Assembly: GCA_018136815.1 (NCBI GenBank)
Contig: CM030932.1
Span: forward strand, 10,118,269-10,182,268
Reading direction: 5' to 3'
From: Isochrysis galbana
Taxonomy: Eukaryota > Haptophyta > Isochrysidales > Isochrysidaceae
Length of the DNA stretch: 64,000 nucleotides
Shown: positions 1-10,064 of the stretch, in pieces
Layout: the number at the start of each line of letters is the position of its first letter
Numbering within the stretch: position 1 is the first letter of the stretch
The notes under the pieces: model-generated
What the model was told of the DNA's origin: nothing
Databases searched by the model: none
Seen by the model: only the letters and a program-made list of their open reading frames with translations
Program-made: the position numbers and the translations under genes

Positions 1-1070
1 TTTTATCCCAGTGGGAGACCAAGAAAGCGCCGGCAGCGCGCCCGGTCGCGCTCGAAAGTTGGGCACTCCGGCCCATCGGCCGAGTAACGTTGGCGTGTTG
101 TCGGCGCATAGACGGCCGACTATGGCGCAATGCGCGCGGGCTGCGGCGGCGATTGGCATGGCTGCTAGGGCGGCTTATTTGGATATCGCGCCTGGTGCGG
201 CATTCTTTTCCAGTGGGAGACCGAGAAAGTGCCGGCAGCGCGCCCGGTAGCGTTCGGAAGTTGGGCGCTCGGCCCGTTCGGCCGGGTGACGTTAGCGTAG
301 TCATCGGCGCCACACACGGCCGTCGATTTCGCGATGCGCGCGGGCGGCGGCGGCGATTGGCGTGGCTGCTAGGTCGGCATCTATGGATATGGTGCCTGGT
401 GCGGCATTCTATCCCAGTGCGAGACCGAGAAAGCGCCGGCAGCGCGCCCGGTAGCGTTCGAAAGTTCGGTACTCGAGCGCATCTTGGTACGTTAACGTTC
501 GGGCGGTTTTCGCGCCAATGCCGATATTCGACAAGATGTGCGAGGCTGGAGAGGGCAACTCGCTCGGCCACTAGGGCAGCATATCTTGATTTGACGTCGT
601 TTGCTGTCACTAGTTGAAAGGGATGAAAAAAAAGACCATGCCGTCCGCCCGGTCGTGGTGCCAAATTAGCCGCTCTAGCCCTTGGTGACTAGTGGTCAAC
701 GTAAACGTCTTGAGTTTTGTGATACGTTCGTACACATTTAAGTGCAAAATTATGAGCTTGACTTATGGTCCAGTGTGCATAGAACCACGCCTTGTAGACC
801 CAGTGAGTTGGCGTCCAAGGTTTCCTCGTCATTCCATGCTTGTGCCCCGCATGAAGAGCCTCACTAAAAATATACCGGAGGGGGGCCCGACTGTATTTCG
901 CGCACCGTCTTCGAAGGCCTGAAATTCGGTATTTTTCGAAAATTTCGCCGGAGAACCCCCAATTTTTTTTGCTGATCCATCCTACCGGAACCTATAGGGA
1001 GCTTATTTTGCCCTTCATTCATCCATTGTAGCTGGTGCCCTCCGCACCCGCATAGTGAGTGACCGGGCTA
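1..1070. mobile_element. Right part of a satellite-bearing TIR element (copy 0)
   Basis: Positions 1-600 hold about three diverged units of the roughly 204-bp satellite seen at 33.7-35.7 kb (shared blocks such as GCGCCGGCAGCGCGCCCGGT). Positions 860-1070 match the right ends of the elements at 32.7-36.8 and 36.8-41.1 kb, including the AAAATATACCGGAGGGGGGC block and the terminal AGTGAGTGACCGGGCTA. The left end lies outside the window. Divergence from the other two copies suggests an older insertion. No transposase is visible. Confidence 0.8.
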
Positions 1071-1200
1071 CCACTCCCACCCCAAAAGCACCTCGATCAT
1101 GTGGCATGTGGGAGGGCAGCGCTCCGCTGCCCTCCCCATGGGGGAAACCTCTATCATCAGTGCACCCAACATAGGGGCATGGGAGGGCACTTCACAACCG
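1071..1200 (+). repeat. Retroelement 5'-region fragment flanking copy 0
   Basis: This stretch resembles 55850-55950 inside the hairpin-headed element at 55.6 kb. Both have a CCCACCCCAA-AGCACC stretch, a GGGAGGGCAGC/GCTGCCCTCCC inverted repeat, and a motif reading ATCAGTGCACCCAACAT. Copy 0 of the TIR element therefore seems to have landed in an older copy of that retroelement. Confidence 0.6.
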
Positions 1201-1559
1201 CCTAGTAACCTTCACGATTTTTTCCGAATGCGTACTCCCGGGCCGCGGGCAATGAAGAAACAATAACGATAATTTGAGCAATCACACTCAGCCATTCAAG
1301 ATTCAAGATGTGACGTCCATCCACAATCGCACGCGTGCACGCGTTACATCCGATGAGCAAAGCCCGCGTGCCAACGCACAGCACCGCATGTGTTGAATGA
1401 TGAACCACATGAGCATCAAGAAAGATCATTGCAATAAGCAACCAGCATAACGGTGTTGGATGATGTGTTTGCGTAGTGAGCCATCTCATTTGCATCTTGA
1501 ATGTTCGATCCACCCACGATAACAACCTCCCCGAGCCCCCGTCGGCTATCCTGAGGGCT
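1201..1559. other. No gene seen
   Basis: Short overlapping frames on both strands have no recognisable domain. It may be the 3' flank of the minus-strand gene that ends at 1560. Confidence 0.4.
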
Positions 1560-2126
1560 TTAGCAGCGGATTACCCCCTCGCTCAGCTTGTTCCAGACAA
1601 GGGAGGAAACCTTTCCCAGCGTGAGAGGTCCACTGTACATTTGGCCTGTGAGGCAATTCTTCTTGCCATAGGTGCAAATGTATGCTAGGTTCTCGAGCGC
1701 CACTTCACGCTCGACCGCCCACGCGTCGCTGTCGAGAAGTGCGTATGGAGAGGTGAGCACTCCGTCCGTCACCTTGAGCGAGGGTGGCGGTGGTGTTCCC
1801 TCGCGGAGCATTTGCGGGAGAACTCCGTGGAGCCACACGGCGCCTGAGCGCGCTAGCACAAGGCCACTCCCTACTAGCACTGCTGTCCATGTGGCGGAGC
1901 GCAGCAGGAGGCCGGGCAGCAGCAGTCCGAGCAGAGCGACACACAGGCCGAGTGAGTGGGCGAGTCGGACAGACCGGTGGGCCGCCTGGAGCGAGCAGAA
2001 TGCTGAGGGGGCCCGCGAGGCGCTGGTGGTCACCGGCTTGGCCTGCTCAGCCGATGGTGGCAGAGGCTGCGCCCTCCGGCGTGCCTCACGCTGAGCCGCC
2101 AGGTCGCGTAGCACCGCCGAGTCCAT
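1560..2126 (-). CDS. Small putative membrane protein, hypothetical
   Basis: The open frame gives about 188 residues from the ATG at 2126; an in-frame ATG at 2186 would add 20. The N-terminus is polar and Arg/Ala-rich (AAQREARRRAQ). Two hydrophobic stretches follow around residues 55-105 (LGLCVALLGLLLPGLLL and ATWTAVLVGSGLVLA), compatible with a membrane hairpin. The last 40 residues look less protein-like and may be intron read-through, so the true 3' exon structure is uncertain. Upstream lies a G-run plus GA/CT-rich block, as in front of other host genes here, which supports a real 5' end. No family was recognised; function is unknown. Confidence 0.45.
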   Translation of the reverse strand: MDSAVLRDLAAQREARRRAQPLPPSAEQAKPVTTSASRAPSAFCSLQAAHRSVRLAHSLGLCVALLGLLLPGLLLRSATWTAVLVGSGLVLARSGAVWLHGVLPQMLREGTPPPPSLKVTDGVLTSPYALLDSDAWAVEREVALENLAYICTYGKKNCLTGQMYSGPLTLGKVSSLVWNKLSEGVIRC

Positions 2127-2186
2127 TCCGGCACGCCAAGAGAGAAGAAAAAGGGGGTGGAGACACCCGGGAGGCGGGCGCGCCAA

Positions 2187-2400
2187 GGCCGGGACGGGGG
2201 AGGGGCGGGGAGAGGGCGAGCCAGGGGGGGGGGGGGGGGGGGGGGGAGAGAGAGAGGGGTGGGGAGAGAGAGAGGGAAGTTACGTGTGAGTATATGAAAG
2301 AGAGAGAGTCCCCTCTCCGCCGTCTCTTCTCTCTCTCGGCTTCTCCTTCTTCCCGTCTCTGGTGCGCACAGCACACAGAGGAGAGACCCTTTTAACCCTA
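2187..2400. promoter_or_regulatory. G-run and GA/CT microsatellite upstream of minus-strand gene
   Basis: A G tract of about 20 bases (around 2227-2246) and GA-rich repeats up to about 2340 lie immediately upstream of the gene starting at 2126/2186. The same combination precedes Argonaute, RPS30 and the 59-kb gene. A promoter role is inferred only from position. Confidence 0.35.
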
Positions 2401-2845
2401 GAAGGGAATGGGGCCTGCAATTACAGCCAAATACGGAAATACGGATGTGTGGATGGGTTTGGCCTGAGGCTTGGCTTTGACGTAAGTTTTGTTTTGTAAG
2501 GGCCAAAATTGTGTTGTCAAAATTTGAGGGTTGGGTAGTTGGGCACCTAAATTTTGATCAAAATTATGAACGCTTTCGAATATTTTGTCCTATTATAACC
2601 CTATAACACACTCTCCCTCGCACCTTCGACGACGACTGTTAGGGCGGTCAAACAGGGCTTTTAACTTCTAAGGGTGAAAATTCACTAAGTCAAGATTGAG
2701 GTTTTATCACGAGATCTTAGGATATGCTACTGGAAATGGGTATATTAGGCAGAATCTAATGAGAAATATGCACATTTTCGACGCAATTCAACACACAAAC
2801 CCAAAAATAACGTTTTCGCGCTCGTGCGAAATCGACGTCGACCAC
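2401..2845. repeat. AT-richer intergenic DNA with a MITE end at 2640
   Basis: At 2640-2660 the sequence TAGGGCGGTCAAACAGGGC matches the terminal repeat of the MITE at 44832-45230 and a solo end at 63309. No inverted partner is seen nearby. The rest has no convincing gene. Confidence 0.5.
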
Positions 2846-4345
2846 AAAAAAAAAACATCTGAAGATTCCGGGCTACACACCTACTAGACTAGGGTACTTC
2901 CCCATCCGTGCCGCCACCGCCCTTAACTTCCCTTTCCTCCACCTCCTCCCCTTCCCCCCTTCATTCCTTTGTCTTCGGTATCCGGGGTTCGGCTCGGGTG
3001 CACTACCTCGAGCCTGGTTCAAAGCGCGGGTTCCGGGCAGGCCTGTTGTTGGTCAATTGTCATCTTGTGCTTGTCGGGTCACGGGCTTGCTCGTCTTTCT
3101 CGCCCTTGCTTTTCGCTATTGTGTCTCGGTGGGTTTATGTCCAAACGAGGTGTATCTCGTCTCAGAGTTGTTCTGGTACGGGTCTCTCGGCAATTATATA
3201 TGCCACCCCCATCGAGGTGGTCAAGGTTTGCAGCTCTAGACTTGGTTCTAACTTTCCTCTTGCACCTAGTGTGAACAAAGGGTATATATCGTTCATGTCG
3301 ATCCTTTTCTTCGGCTGTCTGCCCATGCCTGCTTGGGCGGTCCTAGCCGAGTCTGTCGTATTCGCAAATAGTAGTCCCTTGCTAAGTGTCGTGTACCTGT
3401 CTATCGTTCTTATCAACACTGATTTCTCCGAGAATTCAATGCCGTCGTAATGTATCCTGTAGAATTCTGTTAAGATATATCTCCATGCTAGAGTGTAGAG
3501 TATTGTGAGCGATCGCGGTGCTTTCCCCTCTGGGTGCATGAAGAGGTTATCTACGATTACCTCTTCCCTGCTTCTACCGCTTCGGGGGGTGTACCTTGCG
3601 AGTTTGTCGAGCGTCTCGAATATCTTGACTACCCTCGGGCACTCGCCCAAGTGGGTGGAAGATTCGTTAGACGCCTTGCACATGCGGCAAGTTTTGTCTC
3701 TGTCCGCGAACCGGTTGTAGGTGCCTATCCTTCTGTGGGTTAGGTGCTTGAAGTGGAGGTGTGTATCTCTCGCCGTCACCATCGGAGATGTATATATTGT
3801 GGCTAGGTGTTCCCACGTGTTGTCGGGTATCGGTAGACGCTGTTTCCAATTCTCGGGTCCCGTTAGGCGTCTACGCTTTCCGTCCGTCTTCTGTATTGCT
3901 TGCGTTAGTTGCTCCACTCCCATTTTGTCTAGCGGGGTATCCCCGTCCACGGTATATTCGTCTGCTAGTGGGTATTCCAATCTCTTGTTTGATTTGAAGC
4001 CATCCCCCCATTTTGCCGGTGGGGAGGGATCTAGCTGCTCGGGGGCATTGTCGAGTCTTGCGCCGATTATGGGCGTGCCTAGGTACGAGAGCTCCGCTTC
4101 ATACCACGCGCCTTTGTGCTCGGCGAAATAGCTGCCGTCTTGGGCTATGCGTACATTTGGGATAGGCCCCTCCGAGCCTCGCTGCTCGCTGGTTTCCCGC
4201 CTCGTTGCCGATGTCTCTACGGCCGTTGGGACCGCCCGTGTCGTCAACAACGTCATGGCGTGGTCTACTATGGCGCTCCACGATGCCAAGAATTTGTCTT
4301 TCGGGATGTATTCTCCCGCCATGTCGAGTTCTCCCCTCGAGAAAT
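2846..4345 (-). mobile_element. 5'-truncated LINE (family C)
   Basis: The minus strand carries a LINE 3' half: ORF2 C-terminus (3162-4322), a 3' untranslated region, then a sense-strand T-run (plus-strand A10 near 2846-2855). Homology to family B ORF2 stops around 4322-4345, so the element is 5' truncated. No clear TSD was found. Confidence 0.7.
3162..4322 (-). CDS. LINE ORF2 C-terminal fragment with zf-RVT-type motif
   Basis: This 386-residue frame is homologous to the C-terminal third of the other LINE ORF2 proteins in the window (GEYIP...FLASW aligns with GNYIS...FLKSW). It contains THLHFKHLTHRRIGTYNRFA followed by a Cys-rich knuckle, CRMCKASNESSTHLGEC (C-x2-C-x8-H-x3-C). That is the zinc-binding module typical after reverse transcriptase in many plant and protist LINEs. 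The reverse transcriptase and endonuclease are absent because of 5' truncation. The frame opens at the truncation point, so the first ATG is not the native start. It is a dead retrotransposon fragment, although the frame is intact. Confidence 0.75.
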   Translation of the reverse strand: MAGEYIPKDKFLASWSAIVDHAMTLLTTRAVPTAVETSATRRETSEQRGSEGPIPNVRIAQDGSYFAEHKGAWYEAELSYLGTPIIGARLDNAPEQLDPSPPAKWGDGFKSNKRLEYPLADEYTVDGDTPLDKMGVEQLTQAIQKTDGKRRRLTGPENWKQRLPIPDNTWEHLATIYTSPMVTARDTHLHFKHLTHRRIGTYNRFADRDKTCRMCKASNESSTHLGECPRVVKIFETLDKLARYTPRSGRSREEVIVDNLFMHPEGKAPRSLTILYTLAWRYILTEFYRIHYDGIEFSEKSVLIRTIDRYTTLSKGLLFANTTDSARTAQAGMGRQPKKRIDMNDIYPLFTLGARGKLEPSLELQTLTTSMGVAYIIAERPVPEQL

Positions 4346-6930
4346 CTTCATTGTCCCCGCGTCATGAGCCCGTCTCTTCTTCTTCGGTTCTCGAATCGTA
4401 CGGGTCGAAGTCTCCCGGGGAAGAGAGCCTTGTGGGACCCCTCCCTTCTTCAAAAGAGAGTCTTTCCGAGCCAGTTCTCCCCTCCTCTCGCCTCTCCGCG
4501 CCGACGGTCGAAGTTCCGCCGCCTCCTCGGGCCTCTACTCACACCCCGTCAACTGGAGCTGGAATGGGTCCTCTCGCCTCGTCCGTTGCTCCACCGGCGG
4601 CCTTTCCTCTCCTTTCTTTTGCTGATCCTTTGCCAAGTGTTCCTTCCTCTCTCAATCCCTCTGTGGTTGGTGCTGAAGATGATGTGGGTTCCGTCCGGTC
4701 CCTCCCTCCTTTCGAGCCCCCACCAAATGAAGAGTTTGTTCCACCCCCGTCGACGTACTCGTACCCCAAGCGTAACTTCGTTCCACCTCCGACCGCCACC
4801 GTCGGCGCCGCCCAAATCATGGACCAACAAGTCCAGATTGAGGCTCTCCGCGGCGCTGTCGACCGCCTTGAGTCCTCTACCCTCCAAGCCGCCCAACGCC
4901 ACGAAGAATTTCAGCGGGAGGTGGGGTCTAACTTCAACGCGATACTCAGCATTCTACAAGGCCAAGCGGGCACTACGACTTCTCCTCGAGTCGAAACTTC
5001 GCCACCGCTTGTGGAAGAAGGAGACAACTCCATTGGTGCCCCTCCGGCCTCGGTTGAGTCCCCTTCTCAACCTTTGCCCGCCGCGCCGTTCTCCGTTCCG
5101 CCGAATTCGAATTCCGATCCCGTATTCAATACGCCCGTTCCTGTCACGTCCGCCGAGCCTGTTTCTGATCCCCAACCTCCACCCACCGTCGCGGGCCTCC
5201 GCTCGCTTCCAAATCCGGCGGCTCGGCGCCATCCCGTCGATCCAAGCCTCGCCGGTGATGCTTCTGAGCGAGAGGTCATCCTAGCCTCGTGGGGCCAACT
5301 GTTTGAGGATGCCGCCTACGAGGTAGCCTCTCTCTACAGGAAGTCCGACGATTTCGAGCTCATCCACGCCATTCTCAACGGCGGCCTCTCTCGAGCCGGC
5401 AATGTTTGGCACTACCGCGTGTTTTTCGAGAAGGAGCACGTGACCAAGTGGGCTCGGAGCCGCTTCTTCCTCGACCGCACCCTCCATCACCAAGTCCGAA
5501 TGGGCAAAGAGCTTTCCGAGATCAAGTTCCCGAAGGGCCTGGCCTCGGACAACGTCCAGACAGCGGCCACCTCCTGGAATGATTTTCGTCTGTCCTTCAT
5601 CAAGCCGCTCGAGCGCGCCCTCTCGCTCGGCTGCGACCACCGTGAAATCTTTACATCCTTGCTAGCGGCCGCCAACTTGTGCACCACCGGCAACCAAAGG
5701 ATCTACGCCTTCCTCCTCGATCTCGCCGAAGACCCGGTCCTCTCTCTCAACCCCGCGCTGGCCTGCGACGTGCTTCTCCGCAAGTGCGACGCCACCTTCG
5801 CGGCCAACGTGCCCGGCTTCGCCAAAGACTCCGCCTCCATGGAGTGGGACAGGCTCGTAGCCCGTGAAGCCGGCTCCGATCTCTTAGAGTTATCCAAGAA
5901 TTTGGTGCGCGCGTACGTCCGCAAGATGGGTGACGCGAAGGTGGATGCCACGACGGTCTGGGACCACCCAAACATGTCGCACGATATCAATCAACGATTC
6001 GAGTCCATCATTCGGGACGACAAGGTCGACGCGGCTCGCGGCGTGGATAACGCGACCAAGTTTGGCGAGTGTCTTGCAAAGACTCGCTTCCGCGTCGAGA
6101 ACCACGAGCTCCCTCGCTCGGCCCTTTCGTGCGTCAACCTCTGCCAGCGCTACCTGAGCCCGTACGAACAAGCCCGTGCTAGCCAACAACAGACGTCGGT
6201 CGCGGTCGCCGCCGTGACGCCGCCGGCGACTACTTCCAAGTCCACCAAGACCGCCAAGGTTGCTAAGGCTGCCTCTAACCCCGCGGACACTACGGCTTCG
6301 ATGGTCGCCGCCGTCCAAGCAGCGGTGGCCGAGGCATTAAAATCGCAAAACAACAACTCGAACCGCAAGGCGACTGGCGCTGACAATCGTCGGGCTCCGC
6401 CTCCGCCTACGAATTACTCCGCATCGTCTCCGTTACCGGACGCACTTCTTGACCGTCCTCTCGGCAAAAGCACGTCTTCTCGTCGCCAATGTGATCCCCC
6501 TCCGAACGGCCTTGGGCTTCCGGCCGATTCGGGCCTCTCGGAATGGGATCCAGCTAGCTGGTCTCGAGCACGAGCCCGTTTCTGGCAAATTTCTCGTTAC
6601 GCGGGTCACCCGGCCCTTCGCGCTGCGCTCACGCGCTGCCGTCCCTCGGATGCCACCATGACGGCGCCGCGTCTCGACGACTTAGACCGCGACGTCAAGG
6701 AGTGGACCGACGCCAACGGCTGCGCGTACTGCGCCTTTCGTCCCCGGGCTCCATCTGGTACGCCCGAAGCAGACCTGTGGAAGTATGGCACGGGCGACGG
6801 AGCTCATATACCCGTCGTTTGCCAACCGTACATTCGTTTTCTCTGCGAAGGTGGCAGTGGCGAGTGTGGTAACGACCCAGAAGTCCACCGCCGCCTCCGC
6901 ACGATGGTTGTTATCCGTCCGGCCCAGTAG
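4321..6930 (+). CDS. Gag-like / retroelement ORF1-like protein
   Basis: The frame opens at 4147, but its first 58 codons are antisense to the LINE fragment, so the ATG at 4321 is preferred (about 869 residues). The N-terminal third is Pro/Ser-rich. A short coiled coil follows (DQQVQIEALRGAVDRLESS, about 4820-4880), then a helical region of about 300 residues, an Ala/Lys-rich linker, and a Cys-rich tail (CAYC...C...C...C). Coiled coil, globular core and Cys-rich end resemble a retroelement Gag, but no specific family was recognised and no reverse transcriptase, integrase or LTR is seen nearby. It ends in a single TAG; the next 87 bases are open in the same frame and lead into the ORF at 7018. 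Confidence 0.5.
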   Translation: MSSSPLEKSSLSPRHEPVSSSSVLESYGSKSPGEESLVGPLPSSKESLSEPVLPSSRLSAPTVEVPPPPRASTHTPSTGAGMGPLASSVAPPAAFPLLSFADPLPSVPSSLNPSVVGAEDDVGSVRSLPPFEPPPNEEFVPPPSTYSYPKRNFVPPPTATVGAAQIMDQQVQIEALRGAVDRLESSTLQAAQRHEEFQREVGSNFNAILSILQGQAGTTTSPRVETSPPLVEEGDNSIGAPPASVESPSQPLPAAPFSVPPNSNSDPVFNTPVPVTSAEPVSDPQPPPTVAGLRSLPNPAARRHPVDPSLAGDASEREVILASWGQLFEDAAYEVASLYRKSDDFELIHAILNGGLSRAGNVWHYRVFFEKEHVTKWARSRFFLDRTLHHQVRMGKELSEIKFPKGLASDNVQTAATSWNDFRLSFIKPLERALSLGCDHREIFTSLLAAANLCTTGNQRIYAFLLDLAEDPVLSLNPALACDVLLRKCDATFAANVPGFAKDSASMEWDRLVAREAGSDLLELSKNLVRAYVRKMGDAKVDATTVWDHPNMSHDINQRFESIIRDDKVDAARGVDNATKFGECLAKTRFRVENHELPRSALSCVNLCQRYLSPYEQARASQQQTSVAVAAVTPPATTSKSTKTAKVAKAASNPADTTASMVAAVQAAVAEALKSQNNNSNRKATGADNRRAPPPPTNYSASSPLPDALLDRPLGKSTSSRRQCDPPPNGLGLPADSGLSEWDPASWSRARARFWQISRYAGHPALRAALTRCRPSDATMTAPRLDDLDRDVKEWTDANGCAYCAFRPRAPSGTPEADLWKYGTGDGAHIPVVCQPYIRFLCEGGSGECGNDPEVHRRLRTMVVIRPAQ

Positions 6931-7017
6931 GTCGCCGGCGGGGCCCACGTCCGCGCTGTCACCCCGCTACCAGTCCAGGGTAGTGGGCCTGAACGCCACC
7001 CACCAAAAGATCGTATT

Positions 7018-9273
7018 ATGCTACGGCCGAGTACTTCTACGGCCTCCAACCAGTACCCTAAGATTCCGCAAGTTCCAGACAAGCCCTTCCACCTCCACCC
7101 CCCTCTTTCTCCTGCCTCCTCGCCGATTACCCCTATTTCTCCCAATGCCGATAATTCCATCCTGGTTCTCGATATCACGCACGAGTCCTCCAAACCAAGT
7201 CAACCGTCCCCGCCTCTCTATCAACTCAAGCCGCTGAACCGCTACCCCACGCCACTCCCCAAGCATCAACAGTCCAAGACCTCACGGTCTGCGAAAATCC
7301 AGCCGCCGCAGGCCCAATCCAACCTTCAATCTCTCAAATCAAATTTCGCATGTCCGAGCCACAAAACGTCTCCCGAGTACGAGTCCGAGTCCAAGTCACG
7401 TTCAGAATTGCCCTCTTCGTCTTACGCCACCGCGCGCCCATCTACGAGTCTGAGCCCAGTCCAGTCATCACCGGTATCACCAGTCTCCATCGCTACGACG
7501 ATGGAGGCGCAGTTCTCCGGTTCTTCCCCACTTTCTTTCGAGTCCGAGTCCAAGCCTGTTTTGAGCAAACCCCGTTCTGAGCCATCCGAGTCCGAGTCCG
7601 AGTCCGAGTTTACAATGTCACCGAGCCCTACCACGCGGTCGACCGCAGGATTAACGGAGCTCCAGCCACCCACTGAGCCTCCGACGACCACTCCTTCCGA
7701 GGGAGTGTTCACCTTCGGTCCTCCACGCCCCGAGTCTGAGTCATTTGGAATCTCCGGTCACGTCCAGAATTCCAACCACACCCGAGCCCCGTTTCACGAG
7801 CCACCGCGTATCGAGTCCAAACACAAGCTGACGCCGAAGCCCTCGACGACAGCCACTGTGTCCTTATCCCAGCCACCGTTTCGAGTCTCGCCGCAGCCGG
7901 CCTGCCACTCCAGCAAGCTGCACGCCGCCGAGCCGATCCCTTCCGTTTCCGTTCCGAGTCCGAGTCCAATCGCACAAGACAATGCATCCCGAGCCCGCGT
8001 AATCAAGCCCGTCACCGAGTCCGAGATTACGGCCGCACCGAGCCAACCGGTGCTGGCCACCGTGCCCCTATCGTCATCACAAGCTTCAGCCTCGTCCTCA
8101 CCGACGGTTGCGACGCCAGGGGGCTTCACCTTTGGGCCGGCACCGTCCGTTCCCATTTCGAAAGTGAGCCCTGTTTTCAGTGCCCAGCACGCCAGAAACG
8201 ACGAGTCCGAGTCCGAGTACCAATTAACGTCACCGCGGAGTCTGCGGTCGACCACCGGCGTTCCCACGCCACCCCATCAACCGAGAGCCATGGAGGAGCT
8301 GGCACAGCCGTCTCCTAGCCCCTCTGAAGTCGCCGAGTCTTCCGAATTCGAGTCTGAATCCACCGTAATTTCAGCGGTCCATCCACCCGCTAGCCCGAGC
8401 CAAGTCCTCCGAAGAATGCTTCGCATTGCAGAACCTCTTCGGCCACCACCCACGCCAGCCGCTGCCGCAGAGCCACCACCCTGGCCTCAGCCTTCCCCGC
8501 AGCCGGCTTCTACGACAGCCACGTCCCTTCTTTCGCCGGCGCCGACCCCGCCGACGACAGATTGCAACGAAGTCGATGCCTGGCCCGATTCCTCTCCCGA
8601 CGTGACCATGGAGAGTGACCACAACTCCCTTGCACGTCGAGGAACGGCCGCCTCCCAAACCGAGCTTCTACGCCCATTGAGCCAGCCCAACCGAGTCTCT
8701 AAGCCATGTCCTTCATGTCTCTCACCGGTGGTCTCGCGGCCGCGGCGTCCGTCGCCGCAATCCGACACCCCACTTCTCCGAGTTTCTTCGTCAATCCCGT
8801 NNNNNNNNNNNNNNNNNNNNNNNNNNNNNNNNNNNNNNNNNNNNNNNNNNNNNNNNNNNNNNNNNNNNNNNNNNNNNNNNNNNNNNNNNNNNNNNNNNNN
8901 CGTCGTCGCCCGGTCGGTCACGCAAATTGCCGAGAAAGAGGGGTTAAAACATCAGATGAAGAACATTCAGAATCCAAATGAACATGATTTGAATACGATT
9001 ATGATAGATAAAATTTTCAAGAACGATGTAACTACATTGGTGAGGCGGAAGGAATGTACATTTGTGCAGACAGCTCTGAGAGCTATATCGAGAGAGAAGG
9101 CTGCAAATGCCGAGCACGCAGAATTTACCACAAGTGTCATACAAGATATAGTACACCCACAAATTCGGTACTATTACTCAATCTCAGCCACATTATACTT
9201 CGACAGTGCTCAAGATATGATCAACTATGTCATCGCTGGTACACCTGAACCGCACAACGTGAATTCAATCTAA
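7018..9273 (+). CDS. Ser/Pro/Glu-rich frame continuing after a UAG; interrupted by an assembly gap
   Basis: This frame is in the same phase as the Gag-like ORF. Between the TAG (6928-6930) and this ATG there is no other stop, so it may be a read-through extension or a mutated continuation. It is low complexity, with many ESESE-type repeats encoded by GAGTCC and Pro/Ser tracts. A 100-N gap (8801-8900) breaks it. The 124 codons after the gap are much AT-richer and lack the Ser/Pro bias (IQNPNEHDLNTIMIDKIF), so they may belong to another gene. The frame across the gap is arbitrary because the gap length is a placeholder. Confidence 0.4.
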   Translation: MLRPSTSTASNQYPKIPQVPDKPFHLHPPLSPASSPITPISPNADNSILVLDITHESSKPSQPSPPLYQLKPLNRYPTPLPKHQQSKTSRSAKIQPPQAQSNLQSLKSNFACPSHKTSPEYESESKSRSELPSSSYATARPSTSLSPVQSSPVSPVSIATTMEAQFSGSSPLSFESESKPVLSKPRSEPSESESESEFTMSPSPTTRSTAGLTELQPPTEPPTTTPSEGVFTFGPPRPESESFGISGHVQNSNHTRAPFHEPPRIESKHKLTPKPSTTATVSLSQPPFRVSPQPACHSSKLHAAEPIPSVSVPSPSPIAQDNASRARVIKPVTESEITAAPSQPVLATVPLSSSQASASSSPTVATPGGFTFGPAPSVPISKVSPVFSAQHARNDESESEYQLTSPRSLRSTTGVPTPPHQPRAMEELAQPSPSPSEVAESSEFESESTVISAVHPPASPSQVLRRMLRIAEPLRPPPTPAAAAEPPPWPQPSPQPASTTATSLLSPAPTPPTTDCNEVDAWPDSSPDVTMESDHNSLARRGTAASQTELLRPLSQPNRVSKPCPSCLSPVVSRPRRPSPQSDTPLLRVSSSIPXXXXXXXXXXXXXXXXXXXXXXXXXXXXXXXXXXVVARSVTQIAEKEGLKHQMKNIQNPNEHDLNTIMIDKIFKNDVTTLVRRKECTFVQTALRAISREKAANAEHAEFTTSVIQDIVHPQIRYYYSISATLYFDSAQDMINYVIAGTPEPHNVNSI
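8801..8900. other. Assembly gap (100 N)
   Basis: One hundred N characters, a scaffold-gap placeholder. Base composition changes across it. Confidence 0.99.
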
Positions 9274-9291
9274 CGTTACGTACGCAAAACG

Positions 9292-9720
9292 CTATGCGCT
9301 ATGCGGGCAGGCGGCGGCAGCGATGGCGGTGGCCGAGTACATCATGCACTGGTTCAGCCCCGTCCTCGAAGGAAGGAGGTCTACGTCATCGAGCTGCAAG
9401 TGTTGCAATTTTGTCGCGTGGAGGTCCTCGTCGATGGCGACGTTCCGACCATCGATGGTCACTTCCTGGAAAGCCTTGTTGACCCAGTTGCGATCGAAGA
9501 AACGCTTGAGGTGGATGTCGGCCCATTGAGGATGGGCGACGACCTCCGCGTCTTCGGCCTCTAGAAGGCTGCGAAGGTGAAGGTTGAGCAACAGGAGAGA
9601 GAGGATGGTGGCACGGTGGACTCGATGGACAGCATCACGCAGAGCTTGCAGATGTTGAGGCAAGATGAGCTTCTCTGCGCTACAGAAAACAGCACGTGTG
9701 TCCCCACTTGGGTCGGACAT
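9292..9720 (-). CDS. Probable transposon-derived ORF, unclassified
   Basis: This 142-residue frame reads as ordinary protein (LLLNLHLRSLL; FFDRNWVNKAFQEVTIDG) but was not assigned to a family. Joining the two flanks of the LINE at 9760-12856 places it just downstream of a DDE-transposase C-terminus at 12.9-13.2 kb. It may thus be a second gene or exon of a Harbinger-like element. The edges 9270-9310 and 13287-13322 share a related sequence (TAACGTTA-GTACG...ACGCTATGCGGGC). Confidence 0.4.
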   Translation of the reverse strand: MSDPSGDTRAVFCSAEKLILPQHLQALRDAVHRVHRATILSLLLLNLHLRSLLEAEDAEVVAHPQWADIHLKRFFDRNWVNKAFQEVTIDGRNVAIDEDLHATKLQHLQLDDVDLLPSRTGLNQCMMYSATAIAAAACPHSA

Positions 9721-10064
9721 CGTTCATGCTTCTCCAATGTGCATCTGACTGGCAGCGTAAAAAAAAAAATCTTCTTAAAATTCCCCGCTACGCGTGCGGC
9801 GTGAGGCAGTGTGCTAGTGTACCTCCCTACTACCCAACCTTAACCCCTGACAACCCCCTTCCCCTTTCCCAGTTCCCTCTTTATCGGAGAAGCTGGTTCC
9901 GGGGAGGCCGCGCGCGCTGCTTCGGCCGGGAGTTGGAGAGAAGGGGGCTGGAGACTGTGATTCGTCCTGTACGCTAGTGTTGATTCGGGTTGCCTTCTAT
10001 TGTATTTCGTGGGATCTTTATTGATATCCTCCTCGTTTTCTTCTAAGACGCGGTATTAAGTGCC

